This document shows, in pieces, positions 35,082 through 44,482 of a stretch of DNA of 64,000 nt. The notes under the pieces were generated by a model, which worked only from the letters and a program-made list of their open reading frames with translations, did not search any database and was not told the origin of the DNA. This DNA is from Marinobacter sediminum. Its GTDB lineage: Bacteria; Pseudomonadota; Gammaproteobacteria; Pseudomonadales; Oleiphilaceae. Where the stretch lies: assembly GCF_023657445.1 (NCBI RefSeq), contig NZ_JAGTWY010000001.1:1302001-1366000 (forward strand). Reading direction: 5' to 3'. The position numbers were made by a program, and so were the translations under genes. The stretch's first letter is position 1, and the number at the start of each line of letters is the position of its first letter.

Positions 35082-37304
35082 TCAATAAACGTCCTCCAGA
35101 TACCGGCCTTCCCGCTTCAGGTTCTCCACATCCATTTCCAGTGGCTTCAGGATTTCATTGATCACCTGTTTTACGCCCAAAGCCATATCACGCCCACCAC
35201 AGACGAGTATCTGTGCCCCCATTTCAATCATCTGGCGCACGTCCGGCGCATCCTCAATGATTTTATCCTGAACGTAGGCGCTCTCCCGGGTTCTGGAAAA
35301 GGCGGTGTTTAAACGTGTAAGGCGCTGGTCTTCAAGGTAACGGCCAAGCTCCGGCTTGTAGAGGAAATCCGATTGGGGATTCCGGCCGCCCCAGTACAGG
35401 TACATTGGGTGACGAGAGTTATTTTTCCTGATAAACCCTGCGAGTGGTCCGATACCGGCGCCCGCACCAATCAGAATGATCGGTTGGTTTCCCGACGCCG
35501 GTCGGAAATCCGGATTGTGTTGAATGAATCCCTGAATACGCTCGCCAGGCCCCAGATCATGAAGAAATCCGGAACACAACCCTCCGGGCTGCTTGCGAAC
35601 ACAGATTTCAAGCAAGCCGTCATCGCTGGAAGAGGCCAATGAATAATACCTGGCTGGCTTATCGCCGGGTGGAAAAACGCCGACCAGATCACCGGCTTCG
35701 AAATCAGGCAATCGGCAGACTCTTTTCCCGAACAAGCCCAGGGCGCTCCGCTTCTTAGTGGCAGGTCCGAAACGAAGAATACTGGTGGGTGCCCCAATGT
35801 CCAGACCAAAATCGGCTCGGTCTACCAGCTCCAGGTCAAACCGGCTGACAGGTTCTGGATGATAGTTGAGAGTAAGCGGCACTCCCGTCAGATCGGCAAT
35901 GCGATCTCCCCATTCACTGAACTGCTCAGCCGATTGCCGATCAATCAGGGTAACTTCCTCTAACCTTTCGAGCCCGTGATAGCCGAGGGCTTCGTCCACA
36001 TCCACGGCAAACTGACAAAACCGGGGAAACTGCCGGTCACCAAACCCGAGCACCGCGTACTTCAGGCCACGTGTCTCCCGGAAACGCCTGAGCCTCTCCA
36101 TAAACCCGTTCGCTGAAGCCGGTGCACCGCCATCACCATAGGTGGATGTCAGCACGAAAAGTATCGACGCCAGGGGGTATTCTTCGGCGAACCGATTCAT
36201 GTCGACAGAAACAACCCGGCGCCCCGCCCCAGTGAGTTGCTCGTGGAGCACCCTCGCAAACCCCCAGGTCGTATTGTTCTCGGAACCCACCAGGATCACG
36301 GTATCTGCGGTGTCGTTATCGGCATTATCCTGGAGATTTCCTGACGCACGACGACGCAACCACCAGATTCGGGCGCCGGTGACCGAGAGCACCGGAACCG
36401 TCAATGCAGCGGCCCCCACTATCAGGCCAAGCCACCATAAGCCCTCCCCGGTATGGAGTCGGACAATCCACTCAACCATCCGGCTTTTAGCTGGCGTCGC
36501 CTGATATTTCAGAAATTGGCCGGTCGATTGATCAATGAATCCTGAGCCCTGGCGGGTGGTCAGGGAAAACACATCCCGGGGGTCGTTCGGATAAGGAAAC
36601 ACGAGTTCGCGGAGGTTATTGAGGTCTGTATTTTTAAGCGCCTCAAGTGATCCGATGGGTGCCGGTTCGCCACCTGAAACCTCTGCAGGAAACGATGGCT
36701 CGTTGCCGGCCGCATCAGGCAATAAGCCGAATCGTGCCGCTGACATGTAACTGCCGGTCAGGGCGGATAACAACAATCCGATGGCCGCAAACCGTGCCAA
36801 CTCCGAATGGATCCTGTGATCACCGGCACCCTTGAACGGCTTCAAGAGAAAACGCCACCCACCAACGCGACGGGACAACATGAACGCCCCCGAAACACAC
36901 ATCAGGACCATCATGAAAGCCATCGCGCCAGCCAACAGCCGACCGCCATCATCCTGGAGAAAGGCGCGGTGAAGGTCTTTAACCCAACGAAAGAAAGGCG
37001 ATGGCTGATAGGGCCCTATACCCTCGCCTGTTATCGGGTTCACCAGGTCCGCCCCGGGGTTTCCTTCAAGCGTGTAATAGACGATGACCGCGCCTGAGGG
37101 CGACCGTTTGATCTGCTCGGTGCCCGGATAATGCGCCGTCACGCGTTCAACAACCTGCGCCACACTGACCTCACCCGAAGCCGGAATGACCGCACTGGAA
37201 CGCTCCAGCGCGGGTGATACCGATAAGATCGCACCTGTAATGGCAAGGACTGTCAGAAACAAGGCTGCGAACAGGCCCGGAATCGAGTGAAGCTTGCGCA
37301 ACAT
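35082..37304 (-). CDS. PepSY-TM / flavodoxin / FNR fusion reductase
   Basis: Protein of 740 residues. The N-terminal part (about 1-330) has four hydrophobic segments with PepSY-type repeats (LHRAFLQDDGGRLLAG, RLHTGEGLWWLGLI). A flavodoxin domain follows (VILVGSENNTTWGFARVLHEQL, FVLTSTYGDGGAP), then a CysJ-like FAD/NAD(P)H domain (RYYSLASSSDDG, PIILIGAGAGIGPLAGFI, CGGRDMALGV). It should carry electrons from NAD(P)H across the inner membrane to a periplasmic acceptor, as for PepSY-flavoreductases linked to iron or flavin metabolism. It is followed on the same strand by DUF2271 and PepSY genes upstream, and two-component genes are divergent. Confidence 0.85.
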   Translation of the reverse strand: MLRKLHSIPGLFAALFLTVLAITGAILSVSPALERSSAVIPASGEVSVAQVVERVTAHYPGTEQIKRSPSGAVIVYYTLEGNPGADLVNPITGEGIGPYQPSPFFRWVKDLHRAFLQDDGGRLLAGAMAFMMVLMCVSGAFMLSRRVGGWRFLLKPFKGAGDHRIHSELARFAAIGLLLSALTGSYMSAARFGLLPDAAGNEPSFPAEVSGGEPAPIGSLEALKNTDLNNLRELVFPYPNDPRDVFSLTTRQGSGFIDQSTGQFLKYQATPAKSRMVEWIVRLHTGEGLWWLGLIVGAAALTVPVLSVTGARIWWLRRRASGNLQDNADNDTADTVILVGSENNTTWGFARVLHEQLTGAGRRVVSVDMNRFAEEYPLASILFVLTSTYGDGGAPASANGFMERLRRFRETRGLKYAVLGFGDRQFPRFCQFAVDVDEALGYHGLERLEEVTLIDRQSAEQFSEWGDRIADLTGVPLTLNYHPEPVSRFDLELVDRADFGLDIGAPTSILRFGPATKKRSALGLFGKRVCRLPDFEAGDLVGVFPPGDKPARYYSLASSSDDGLLEICVRKQPGGLCSGFLHDLGPGERIQGFIQHNPDFRPASGNQPIILIGAGAGIGPLAGFIRKNNSRHPMYLYWGGRNPQSDFLYKPELGRYLEDQRLTRLNTAFSRTRESAYVQDKIIEDAPDVRQMIEMGAQILVCGGRDMALGVKQVINEILKPLEMDVENLKREGRYLEDVY

Positions 37305-37326
37305 GCTGGTTCCTCTTGCCTATGGT

Positions 37327-37797
37327 TCAGAGATCGTAAGTGAACGAGTGCACATAGCCCCGTCCGTTGACGGGTTTACCTGCTCCCTCGGTGGTCAGGG
37401 GAACAACCACATCAGCGCGGTTGTCTCGCATATCTTCCACCGCGGTGTCGACGCGGACCTGATACCCGCTATCAAACAACGAATCGTCCAGATCCATGGT
37501 CATTTTCAGGGTTCGGCCACTGGTGACGCTTGCACCGGTCAACCCGTCATATTCGGACCGGTTCATGCCGCTACCTCTGGCCCAGTCCCGCAGATGCTTG
37601 TAGTACTTGCTTTTTGTCCCGGCAATCCAGAGTGTGCCCTGATACACGCCGTTCGAATCGGTGAGGTAGATCGCCATGTACGCGCCATCGCCACGGTAGT
37701 TATTCAACTGGGTGGTGAACGTTACTTCCCTTGCTTGCGCGTAGGCCGGAATGGCCAGCACCAACACAAGTCCAAAAATAAAAGACAGTTTTCTCAT
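37327..37797 (-). CDS. DUF2271 domain periplasmic protein
   Basis: Protein of 156 residues with a signal peptide (LVLAIPAYAQA) and AAGGAG before ATG 37797. The mature part begins REVTFTTQLNNYRGDGAYMAIYLTD and contains YKHLRDWARGS and DGLTGAS, typical of DUF2271 proteins. These are usually co-encoded with PepSY reductases and periplasmic flavin-transfer proteins, and probably bind a cofactor or metal. It lies between the reductase and a PepSY protein gene. Confidence 0.8.
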   Translation of the reverse strand: MRKLSFIFGLVLVLAIPAYAQAREVTFTTQLNNYRGDGAYMAIYLTDSNGVYQGTLWIAGTKSKYYKHLRDWARGSGMNRSEYDGLTGASVTSGRTLKMTMDLDDSLFDSGYQVRVDTAVEDMRDNRADVVVPLTTEGAGKPVNGRGYVHSFTYDL

Positions 37798-37838
37798 ACT
37801 CTTATCTCCTTTACGGCCCGTCATAGCGGGCCAGCGGT

Positions 37839-38249
37839 TTACTGAACGGTCACATCAGGACGACTCTTCACAATGCCGTTGCCCGGCAAGGGCCTTTCGC
37901 CAGACACCTTGTCCTTATTCCGGTAATTGCCGTCCTTCCGTCCGTTACGGTCGTCGTATTCATCGTCCTCATCGTATTCGTCGTCCTCATGCTCCATCTC
38001 CCTGAGTTCCAGAGATGAGGGAGCGAAACTGGCCTCTACTCGGTTGCCTTCGTTATCCCGTCCCTTCGCTTCATAACAGCCGTCGTCAACCTTTATCCGG
38101 TAAACGGTCCAGCCCTGGGCTTCGAGTTGCTGCCGCAGGTTCTCTCGTGGCTGCCAGCCTGAAACCGGGTCATCGCAGTCATCATCGGCAAGCGTCGCCC
38201 CACTCAAAAGCAACATTGAGAGGGCCAGTGCAATAGATGTGGTCTTCAT
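37839..38249 (-). CDS. PepSY domain periplasmic protein with acidic tail
   Basis: Protein of 136 residues with AGGAGG before ATG 38249 and a signal peptide ending TLA. A PepSY fold follows (RENLRQQLEAQGWTVYRIKVDDGCYEAKGRDNEG), then a strongly acidic stretch (EDDEYDEDDEYDD) and a basic tail. The acidic run could bind divalent metal. It is the first gene of the minus-strand unit, divergent from the response regulator with 171 bp between, which fits control by that two-component system. Confidence 0.8.
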   Translation of the reverse strand: MKTTSIALALSMLLLSGATLADDDCDDPVSGWQPRENLRQQLEAQGWTVYRIKVDDGCYEAKGRDNEGNRVEASFAPSSLELREMEHEDDEYDEDDEYDDRNGRKDGNYRNKDKVSGERPLPGNGIVKSRPDVTVQ

Positions 38250-38420
38250 GTTCGTCCTCCTTATTTTCGTTGTACCCAATGTATCCGGCGTTCCTGACAA
38301 CAGGCTGAACGAACTGAAATATCTTCGTTAATTGGGCGCAATGCCGGTGGAAAGGATTTCAGGCTGCTGTCAGGATCGAGCTGTAGTATCGTTGCCAAAT
38401 CACCGGTTTAAGGACGAGAC

Positions 38421-39086
38421 ATGCGGGTGTTATTGGTGGAAGACGCCACCGGACTGGGAGAGGCAGTTCAGGAGCAAATCAGTGAAGATGGACACGCCGT
38501 GGACTGGGTACAGAGTCTTGGGTTTGCCGAAACCAGTGTCAGAACCACAACCTACGACCTGGTGCTTCTGGATCTGATGCTGCCAGATGGCCATGGCATC
38601 GACTTCCTGAGGAAACTGAGACAGGCCGGTAACGCCACGCCCGTGATCATTCTTACCGCGCGTGACCAGGTCTCGGACCGCATCGACGGTCTGAACGCGG
38701 GTGCGGATGACTATCTGGTCAAGCCTTTTGACCTGACGGAGTTGTCCGCCCGCATAGCAGCGGTGGCGAGACGGTATCGTGGCAATCCGAACCCGGTTGT
38801 CTGTGTCGGCGATCTGAACGTTAACCTCGGTGATCATAAAGTGCTCCGCAACGGCCACTCCGTAGAGTTAACCGCCCGGGAGTGGGCGCTTTTGGAGGCC
38901 TTCATCCAGCACCCCGGGATGCTGCTTTCCCGCTCGCAACTTGAAGACAGGCTCTACGAGTTCGGTGCCGAGATTGAAAGCAATACCATTGAGGTCTATA
39001 TCAGCCGGCTTCGCAAAAAACTGGGAAAGGACCTGATTGTGACCGTTCGTGGAATGGGCTACCGGTTGAAAACCTATGAAAGCTAG
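38421..39086 (+). CDS. OmpR family response regulator
   Basis: Protein of 221 residues: receiver domain (RVLLVEDATGLGEAVQEQI, phospho-acceptor Asp in LVLLDLMLPDGHG, Lys in DYLVKPFDL) and a winged-helix DNA-binding domain (ELTAREWALLEAFIQHPG, SNTIEVYISRLRKKLG, IVTVRGMGYRL). Close in style to QseB/PmrA. It overlaps the sensor kinase gene by 11 bp and is divergent from the PepSY-DUF2271-reductase genes it probably controls. Confidence 0.92.
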   Translation: MRVLLVEDATGLGEAVQEQISEDGHAVDWVQSLGFAETSVRTTTYDLVLLDLMLPDGHGIDFLRKLRQAGNATPVIILTARDQVSDRIDGLNAGADDYLVKPFDLTELSARIAAVARRYRGNPNPVVCVGDLNVNLGDHKVLRNGHSVELTAREWALLEAFIQHPGMLLSRSQLEDRLYEFGAEIESNTIEVYISRLRKKLGKDLIVTVRGMGYRLKTYES

Positions 39087-40404
39087 GCGCAGCCTGCAAA
39101 AGACGCTCAGCATCGGGCTCACCGTCGGCGTCACCTTGCTTTGGTTGATGGGAGTCACAGCCTCGGGCCTGGTCGCCCAGCATGAGATGAACGAGGTATT
39201 CGACAGCGCGCTGGAAGAAACCGCTCAGCGCATTCTCCCCCTTGCGGTTACTGATATCCTCAGCCGGGAATCCGGCGCTGGTCAAAAAAGAGCGCCGGCT
39301 ATGGAAGACCATGAGGAGTACCTCACCTACCTGGTCCGGGACGCTTCGGGACAGATCCTGCTCCAGTCCCACGATACGGACATTTCGGTATTCGGTGCCC
39401 GCCCCAAAAAGGGGTTCTTTGATACCGCTACCCATCGGATCTACGGTGCATCTGCAGTCAGTGATACTCTTTTTATCGAGGTTGCCGAACCTCTGGCACA
39501 CCGTCGGGAGGCAGCGTTTGAAGCTGGCCTCGCCCTGCTCTTACCGCTCTTGTTCCTGATTCCGGTCAGCCTGATTGGCGTGTGGTGGGCTGTCAGGTTC
39601 TCACTTCGCCGGGTTGTGGTTTTTCGGGAATCCCTGGAGTCTCGAGGGTCCGGGGATCTGTCATCTGTTTCCGTAGAGCAGCTCCCCACGGAGTTCGAGC
39701 CCATTGCAGCCTCAATCAACCGGTTGCTTGAACGACTTCGACGCGCTCTTGAATCGGAGCGGAGCTTTACCGCGAACAGCGCCCATGAGCTGAGAACTCC
39801 CCTCGCGACGGCGCTGGCGAAAGTCCAACGGCTGAAAACGGAGTTGTCGGAGGAAACCTCTCTCCAGAAAGCCTGTGAGATCGAAGATTCTCTTCGCGAC
39901 CTGGCACGGCTATCCCAGAAGTTGTTGGAACTGGCGAAGGCCGAAGGCGGTGGTGTTCTGTCAGAGAAAGCTCAGGATCTCGTGCCAATCCTTCAAACCA
40001 TCATCGGTGACTACGAACGATTGGAGCCAGGGCGGATCGACATACAGGTTCCGGATACTCAGGTTAACTCACTACTGAATCAGGATGCGTTTGCAATTCT
40101 GGTCAGAAACCTTGTTGAGAATGCACTCAAACATGGCGACACAGGGGCACCGGTCAGGGTACGCCTCTCCGCCGACGGAACCCTGAGTGTCGCCAATCGC
40201 GGTGACATTATTGCCCCGGATGAGCTGGCCCTGTTACGGAACCGGTTTGTTCGCTCCAAAACAGACGCACTTGGATCAGGGCTGGGGCTCGCAATAGTGG
40301 AAGCCATCGTCGAAGGCGCCGGGGTCCAACTCGCCCTTCACTCACCCGCTCAGGGCCAACTGGATGGCTTTGAAGCCGAACTGAACATAGTCATCAATCG
40401 ATGA
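39076..40404 (+). CDS. Sensor histidine kinase
   Basis: Protein of 442 residues with an N-terminal membrane segment (about 12-35), a periplasmic sensor loop (about 36-150), a second membrane segment (about 150-175) and a HAMP-like linker. A dimerisation domain with the phospho-acceptor SAHELRTPLATALAKVQ and a kinase domain with NLVENALKHG and GSGLGLAIVEAIVEGAG complete it. The translational overlap with the response regulator indicates one operon, ended by a strong terminator at 40483-40504. The signal is unknown, perhaps iron or redox given the neighbours. Confidence 0.92.
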   Translation: MKARRSLQKTLSIGLTVGVTLLWLMGVTASGLVAQHEMNEVFDSALEETAQRILPLAVTDILSRESGAGQKRAPAMEDHEEYLTYLVRDASGQILLQSHDTDISVFGARPKKGFFDTATHRIYGASAVSDTLFIEVAEPLAHRREAAFEAGLALLLPLLFLIPVSLIGVWWAVRFSLRRVVVFRESLESRGSGDLSSVSVEQLPTEFEPIAASINRLLERLRRALESERSFTANSAHELRTPLATALAKVQRLKTELSEETSLQKACEIEDSLRDLARLSQKLLELAKAEGGGVLSEKAQDLVPILQTIIGDYERLEPGRIDIQVPDTQVNSLLNQDAFAILVRNLVENALKHGDTGAPVRVRLSADGTLSVANRGDIIAPDELALLRNRFVRSKTDALGSGLGLAIVEAIVEGAGVQLALHSPAQGQLDGFEAELNIVINR

Positions 40405-40482
40405 CTGTCCGAGACATCGTGAGACCCCCTGTCACAATGACAGTGAGGCATTACCGGGGTACTGATAAATCCCCGGCCAGTT

Positions 40483-40504
40483 AACGCCGCAAAGGGCGTT
40501 TTTT
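40483..40504 (+). terminator. Intrinsic terminator of the two-component operon
   Basis: AACGCC-GCAAAG-GGCGTT followed by TTTT. A second hairpin, CCGGGG-N11-CCCCGG (40454-40476), lies just before it. Confidence 0.8.
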
Positions 40505-40764
40505 CAGGAATGGCGTTTAACGTTGTTTGAGGCAGTAAACACTTTCCAGTCTACGACGTTGCCATCGGAATCAAAGTGAACATAGCCGCGGAAACTGGGA
40601 TTATCTTCCCACGCTTTCACAAACCCGACCGTTTCGCCCGTTTGGGAGACCAGCTCATAGCCTTCGCTGTGATGGTGGCCGGCACCATTGTGGCTTACGT
40701 CAGATCGCTTAAGGGTAAGGGAGGAGTCGAGTGGAAAGGTGCTTTGAAGGAATTCCTGGATCAT
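40504..40764 (-). CDS. Small hypothetical protein (86 aa)
   Basis: AGGAGA stands 8 bases before ATG 40764. The protein has no signal peptide. It contains an HHH cluster (GAGHHHSEGYELVS) and a compact beta-rich C-terminal part (VGFVKAWEDNPSFRGYVHFDSDGNVVDWKVF). It probably is a real, monocistronic small gene convergent with the two-component operon. I do not recognise a family. The 250 bp upstream to 41015 shows no gene. Confidence 0.55.
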   Translation of the reverse strand: MIQEFLQSTFPLDSSLTLKRSDVSHNGAGHHHSEGYELVSQTGETVGFVKAWEDNPSFRGYVHFDSDGNVVDWKVFTASNNVKRHS

Positions 40765-41015
40765 GGTCGCGCTCTCCTTTTCAGGTTGAACCGTTCTGGT
40801 TCTGGAGGTTGCAACACTATAGGCCGATCTGGATGTGGGGGATACAGATCCAAATCAATTCTTTTAGACTTTTTAGGGATAAAAGCCTTTAAGAACAAAC
40901 GCATATTTCATTTCGATGACGGCCATCTCGGCTCTGACGCGGATTGGAGCGGCAGAAACCGGGGCGGAGTCCACTTGATCAATTGACTACTCCGCCCTGT
41001 GCCCCGAGGGGTCTA

Positions 41016-41168
41016 TCAGAACTCCCAAAACGGGGTATTCAACCTTTTTGCAACAACTTCCGGTGAAAACCCGACGTCGTTTAGCAAACGGCTATCCATA
41101 GTAGTAACGAGGTGAACGAAGTTGCGCTTCATTCGCCAACCTTTGTAAAGCGATGCTGCTCTTTTCAT
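41016..41168 (-). CDS. DUF1127/YjiS-like small protein (50 aa)
   Basis: The minus-strand frame from ATG 41168, with GGAG about 8 bases upstream, encodes 50 residues beginning MKRAASLYKGWRMKRNF and continuing LVTTMDSRLLNDVGFSPEVV. The (L/M)-D-x-R-x-L-x-D-(V/I)-G core is the hallmark of DUF1127 proteins, small arginine-rich proteins linked to stress, phosphate or RNA metabolism. It is shorter than most gene-calling cut-offs and easily missed. Confidence 0.65.
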   Translation of the reverse strand: MKRAASLYKGWRMKRNFVHLVTTMDSRLLNDVGFSPEVVAKRLNTPFWEF

Positions 41169-41332
41169 TTTGCGTCTCCAGATTCAGGGTTTAACTGTTC
41201 CGGTTATCGTTAACCGGGATCAAGTTTGATTAGCCACCTATTCTAATGACCTGGCAGCCTTTCCTGAATACTTGGAAACCCCTATCTGGCGCGCTTTTCA
41301 GCGTTTTCCGGAAACTTTTTGTTGCGCCATTT

Positions 41333-41584
41333 TCAGGAAGCTTCAGCGTTTTTTATCAGCGCTTGATAAAGATCATCTTTCAGCTGAGCCCGTTGCTGTT
41401 TCATCCGGTGGAGTTTGTCGTCTCCGACGGGGGCGTCTCTTTTTTCAAGTCCTTCTATTTCCTGATCCAACTCTGCGTATCGTTTGAACTTCTCATTGAA
41501 TTTCAGATCGTTTTGTTTCAGCTCGTCTATCAGATCCTTGTACTGCGGAAATTCATTGTGAAGTTCGTGGTTGGATATTCCCAT
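41333..41584 (-). CDS. YdcH family protein (DUF465)
   Basis: Protein of 83 residues; GGAGA precedes ATG 41584. It is an all-helical coiled-coil protein with the DUF465 layout: HELHNEFPQYKDLIDELKQNDLKFNEKFKRYAELDQEIEGLEKRDAP, then DDKLHRMKQQRAQLKDDLYQAL. The function of YdcH proteins is unsettled. It is monocistronic, as usual for the family. Confidence 0.85.
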   Translation of the reverse strand: MGISNHELHNEFPQYKDLIDELKQNDLKFNEKFKRYAELDQEIEGLEKRDAPVGDDKLHRMKQQRAQLKDDLYQALIKNAEAS

Positions 41585-41746
41585 CGTGGTTCTCTCCTCT
41601 TGGTTACAAAGTCGGATCACTGTCTACTTCATGATAGTCGAGCGTGCCAGTTTCGGTGGGTCTTTGACAAATCGCTAATAACGCACGACGGTTCATAGGT
41701 ATAGCATGGAGGGACGATAAACAGTTACGCCTCGGGACTTTCACGA

Positions 41747-42715
41747 ATGACGTTTGCACGAATTACCGGCACCGGTTCTTACCTGCCTGACAATATCGTT
41801 ACCAACAAAGACCTGGAAAAGATGGTCGACACCACTGACCAGTGGATTCGTGAACGCACGGGTATCGAGCAGCGACATATTGCAGTTGAAGGTCAGACTA
41901 CAGTCGACCTTGCAGAACACGCCGCCCGCAATGCAATAGAGGCCGCAGGTATTGATGCCAGGGACATCGACCTGATCGTTTTTGCTACTTCCACCCCGGA
42001 CAAAATCTTTCCCAGTTCCGCCTGCATTCTCCAGGCGCGGCTCGGCATTCATGGCTGTCCTGCTTTTGATATTCAGGCGGTTTGCAGTGGCTTTGTTTAT
42101 GCCCTCGCCACCGCGGAGAAGTTCATCAAAACCGGAACCAGCAAAAAGGCGCTGGTGATAGGCGCTGAGGTGTTCTCTCGTATCATCAACTGGGAAGACC
42201 GCGGCACCTGTGTGCTCTTCGGTGATGGCGCTGGCGCCGTGATCCTGGAAGCCGATAACGAAACCGGCATCCTTTCGACCCATATCCATGCCGACGGTCA
42301 GTACGAAGAACTTCTTCAAGTCCCGTGTGGTATCGCTGATGGCTACGACCAGGTCAAAGCCGGGCGAGCCTTTGTGGAAATGAAAGGCAATGAAGTCTTC
42401 AAGGTCGCTGTGAACACGTTGGGCAAGATCGTGGATGAGACCCTGGCGGCCAATCAGATGGAAAAGTCTGATATTGACTGGCTGGTACCCCACCAGGCCA
42501 ACCTGCGGATCATTTCCGCCACCGCCAAGAAGCTGAACATGTCCATGGATCAGGTGGTGGTTACCGTCCAGGAGCACGGCAATACGTCGGCAGCTTCAAT
42601 TCCCCTGGCACTGGATGCCGCCGTTCGCGACGGCCGCATCAAGCGCAACGAGGTGATCATGCTGGAAGCCTTCGGCGGCGGCTTTACCTGGGGATCCGCC
42701 CTGCTCCGCTACTGA
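41747..42715 (+). CDS. fabH: Beta-ketoacyl-ACP synthase III
   Basis: Protein of 322 residues that condenses acetyl-CoA (or branched acyl-CoA) with malonyl-ACP to start fatty-acid synthesis. The catalytic triad is visible: Cys113 in [10 protein letters not shown], His in [10 protein letters not shown] and Asn in [11 protein letters not shown]. Start motif [19 protein letters not shown] and end [14 protein letters not shown] are typical. It is a stand-alone fabH outside the usual fab cluster, so it is possibly a second copy in the genome. Branched-chain acyl-CoA from the nearby bkd operon would be a suitable primer, but that link is only inference. Confidence 0.95.
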   Translation: MTFARITGTGSYLPDNIVTNKDLEKMVDTTDQWIRERTGIEQRHIAVEGQTTVDLAEHAARNAIEAAGIDARDIDLIVFATSTPDKIFPSSACILQARLGIHGCPAFDIQAVCSGFVYALATAEKFIKTGTSKKALVIGAEVFSRIINWEDRGTCVLFGDGAGAVILEADNETGILSTHIHADGQYEELLQVPCGIADGYDQVKAGRAFVEMKGNEVFKVAVNTLGKIVDETLAANQMEKSDIDWLVPHQANLRIISATAKKLNMSMDQVVVTVQEHGNTSAASIPLALDAAVRDGRIKRNEVIMLEAFGGGFTWGSALLRY

Positions 42716-42719
42716 GCGC

Positions 42720-43658
42720 TCAGAAGTAATCGAACTCAAGTCGCTGGTAGACTCGCCCTGCGTTTTTACCAGCCAACTCCTCAAACGTGTCCAGATAGGC
42801 CCACTCCGACTGGTCTATGTTGTATGCCTCATCCAGACCGCCGCCACTCTCAAGAATCTCGATAACCGCACTTCTTAAAAACACCAGGTACCCTCTGGTT
42901 TCCCGGGCGACGACATCCAGCGTGGTCGGCTCGCCATGCCCAGGTATAACGATCCCGGTATTCAGCTCACTCATCTTGTCGAAGGACTCGATCCAGGCAC
43001 CGGTGTCCGTATCATCAAAAACCGCCAACAATCGCTGGTGAAACCCCAGATCACCGGTGATCAGAAGTTTGTCCTGAGGTATCCAGAGCGCGATGTCTCC
43101 TGGTGAATGGCCCGGACCAAAATAACGCAGCTCGATTTTCACATTCCCCATATCCAGGTCATATTGGTCGGAAAATCCAATGTCCGGAACCGCCACGTAG
43201 GTGCCTTCTGCCTTTTCCCTGTTCCGGCTTTCCATGGATGCCAGTTTGAGATCACCATGCTCCCGGAACTCTTCTATCGCTGACTCATGAGCAATGATCG
43301 GTACGCCCTGATCCCGCCAGTAACTGTTTCCGAGCATGGCGTGCCCCTGGCCGTTTTCATTGACCACGAACTTGACCTGTTTATCCGTTACGCTTTGAAT
43401 CGAATTATGAAAGGCCTTGGCGAGAAGGTAGTTATCGCCTCCATTCATCACTACCACGCCCTTGTCGGTAATGATGAAACTCAGATTATTGTTGTGGCCG
43501 TTATTTTCGTATGTACCCGGTGCTGTCTCGCCAATTGCGGAGTACACCCGGTCTGATACCTTGATCAGCTCAAGCTGGTCCGGCACCCCTGACTCTGCGG
43601 CAAACACCAGAATCGGGACGAAAAGCATCAGCCCTGAAAAGAAATTGCGTAATGACAT
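42720..43658 (-). CDS. Sox-linked MBL-fold protein with degenerate HxHxDH site
   Basis: Protein of 312 residues starting at ATG 43658 (GAGGT about 8 bases upstream; the ATG six codons earlier lacks a site). It has a signal peptide (LFVPILVFAA). The metallo-beta-lactamase fold is clear (LSFIITDKGVVVMNGG, GPGHSPGDIALWIPQDKLLITGDL, PGHGEPT). The usual HxHxDH zinc motif is replaced by VVNENGQGHAML: aligned ligands become Asn, Gln, His and Ala, while later ligands His, Asp and His remain. It ends the sox cluster on the same strand. It may bind one metal differently or be non-catalytic. Confidence 0.75.
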   Translation of the reverse strand: MSLRNFFSGLMLFVPILVFAAESGVPDQLELIKVSDRVYSAIGETAPGTYENNGHNNNLSFIITDKGVVVMNGGDNYLLAKAFHNSIQSVTDKQVKFVVNENGQGHAMLGNSYWRDQGVPIIAHESAIEEFREHGDLKLASMESRNREKAEGTYVAVPDIGFSDQYDLDMGNVKIELRYFGPGHSPGDIALWIPQDKLLITGDLGFHQRLLAVFDDTDTGAWIESFDKMSELNTGIVIPGHGEPTTLDVVARETRGYLVFLRSAVIEILESGGGLDEAYNIDQSEWAYLDTFEELAGKNAGRVYQRLEFDYF

Positions 43659-43687
43659 TGTCCGTACCTCATCCATACATCGCCCAA

Positions 43688-44443
43688 TTACTCTGGTGAC
43701 CGGAAAACCGCCTGCGATAGCGCCAGATCGTCCGGAAGACCAACGATCTTTCGAATCTCTCCACGTTCATCTCGGTACAGAACCGAAGGTGTCGCTGATA
43801 CTGCAAGCGCCTCCATCAGCTGGTTGTTATTCCGGATTTTGACTCGGAGTGGTTCTGGAATGTTTTCCGCCGTCTCAAGCCAGTCTTTAGGAAACTGGCT
43901 GTCGTGAAAATCAAGCTGAGCCACCGGATCGTCTGAGGCGATCACACTTGCTGCCTTGGCCAGGCTGGACGGCTGAATGATGCCAACCATGATGTGTCTC
44001 AGCTGGATACCGCGATTCAGAAAAGCCTGAGCCTTTTCTCTGAACACAATGCAATAGCCGCAATTGGGATCGGTGAAAACGTAGACGATGCGTTTCGCAT
44101 CCTCGGGTCCTTCTGGAATCCATGTTGCGCTTTCCAGTTTCGCCCAGGCCGCCGTCAGATCCGTTTTCGGCAACCAGGCGCGAATATGATCTGCGCTCAG
44201 GTCCTGCCCAAAGCCGTCCACCATTTTGCCGATAACGACATGTTCACCATCCGGCATCAGGTAAAGCGAAACCGGATGACCGTTCCGACGGCCAACGTAG
44301 CCCTCTACGCCACCCGGGGCACTGAAGCTCGCCTCAACCTTCAGCCCTTCGTCAATCAGGATCTGCACCGCGTCCGGGTACTGACCAAACGCTACCCCGG
44401 GCAACCATATCAAAAGACAAATAGCTTTAAGAGATTCGCGCAC
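43688..44443 (-). CDS. dsbG: DsbC/DsbG-family thiol:disulfide protein
   Basis: Protein of 251 residues with a signal peptide (LLIWLPGVAFG). An N-terminal dimerisation region is followed by a thioredoxin domain whose active site is C128-G-Y-C131 in VFTDPNCGYCIVFREK and whose cis-proline loop is SATPSVLYRD. In sox clusters such proteins (SoxS/W-like role) keep the SoxY cysteine or other periplasmic thiols reduced. It lies 29 bp from the degenerate MBL gene and 39 bp from the HbpS-like gene on the same strand. Confidence 0.85.
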   Translation of the reverse strand: MRESLKAICLLIWLPGVAFGQYPDAVQILIDEGLKVEASFSAPGGVEGYVGRRNGHPVSLYLMPDGEHVVIGKMVDGFGQDLSADHIRAWLPKTDLTAAWAKLESATWIPEGPEDAKRIVYVFTDPNCGYCIVFREKAQAFLNRGIQLRHIMVGIIQPSSLAKAASVIASDDPVAQLDFHDSQFPKDWLETAENIPEPLRVKIRNNNQLMEALAVSATPSVLYRDERGEIRKIVGLPDDLALSQAVFRSPE

Positions 44444-44482
44444 TATATTGTTTTCGCTATTTTTTATTTCGAATTTCGCCTG

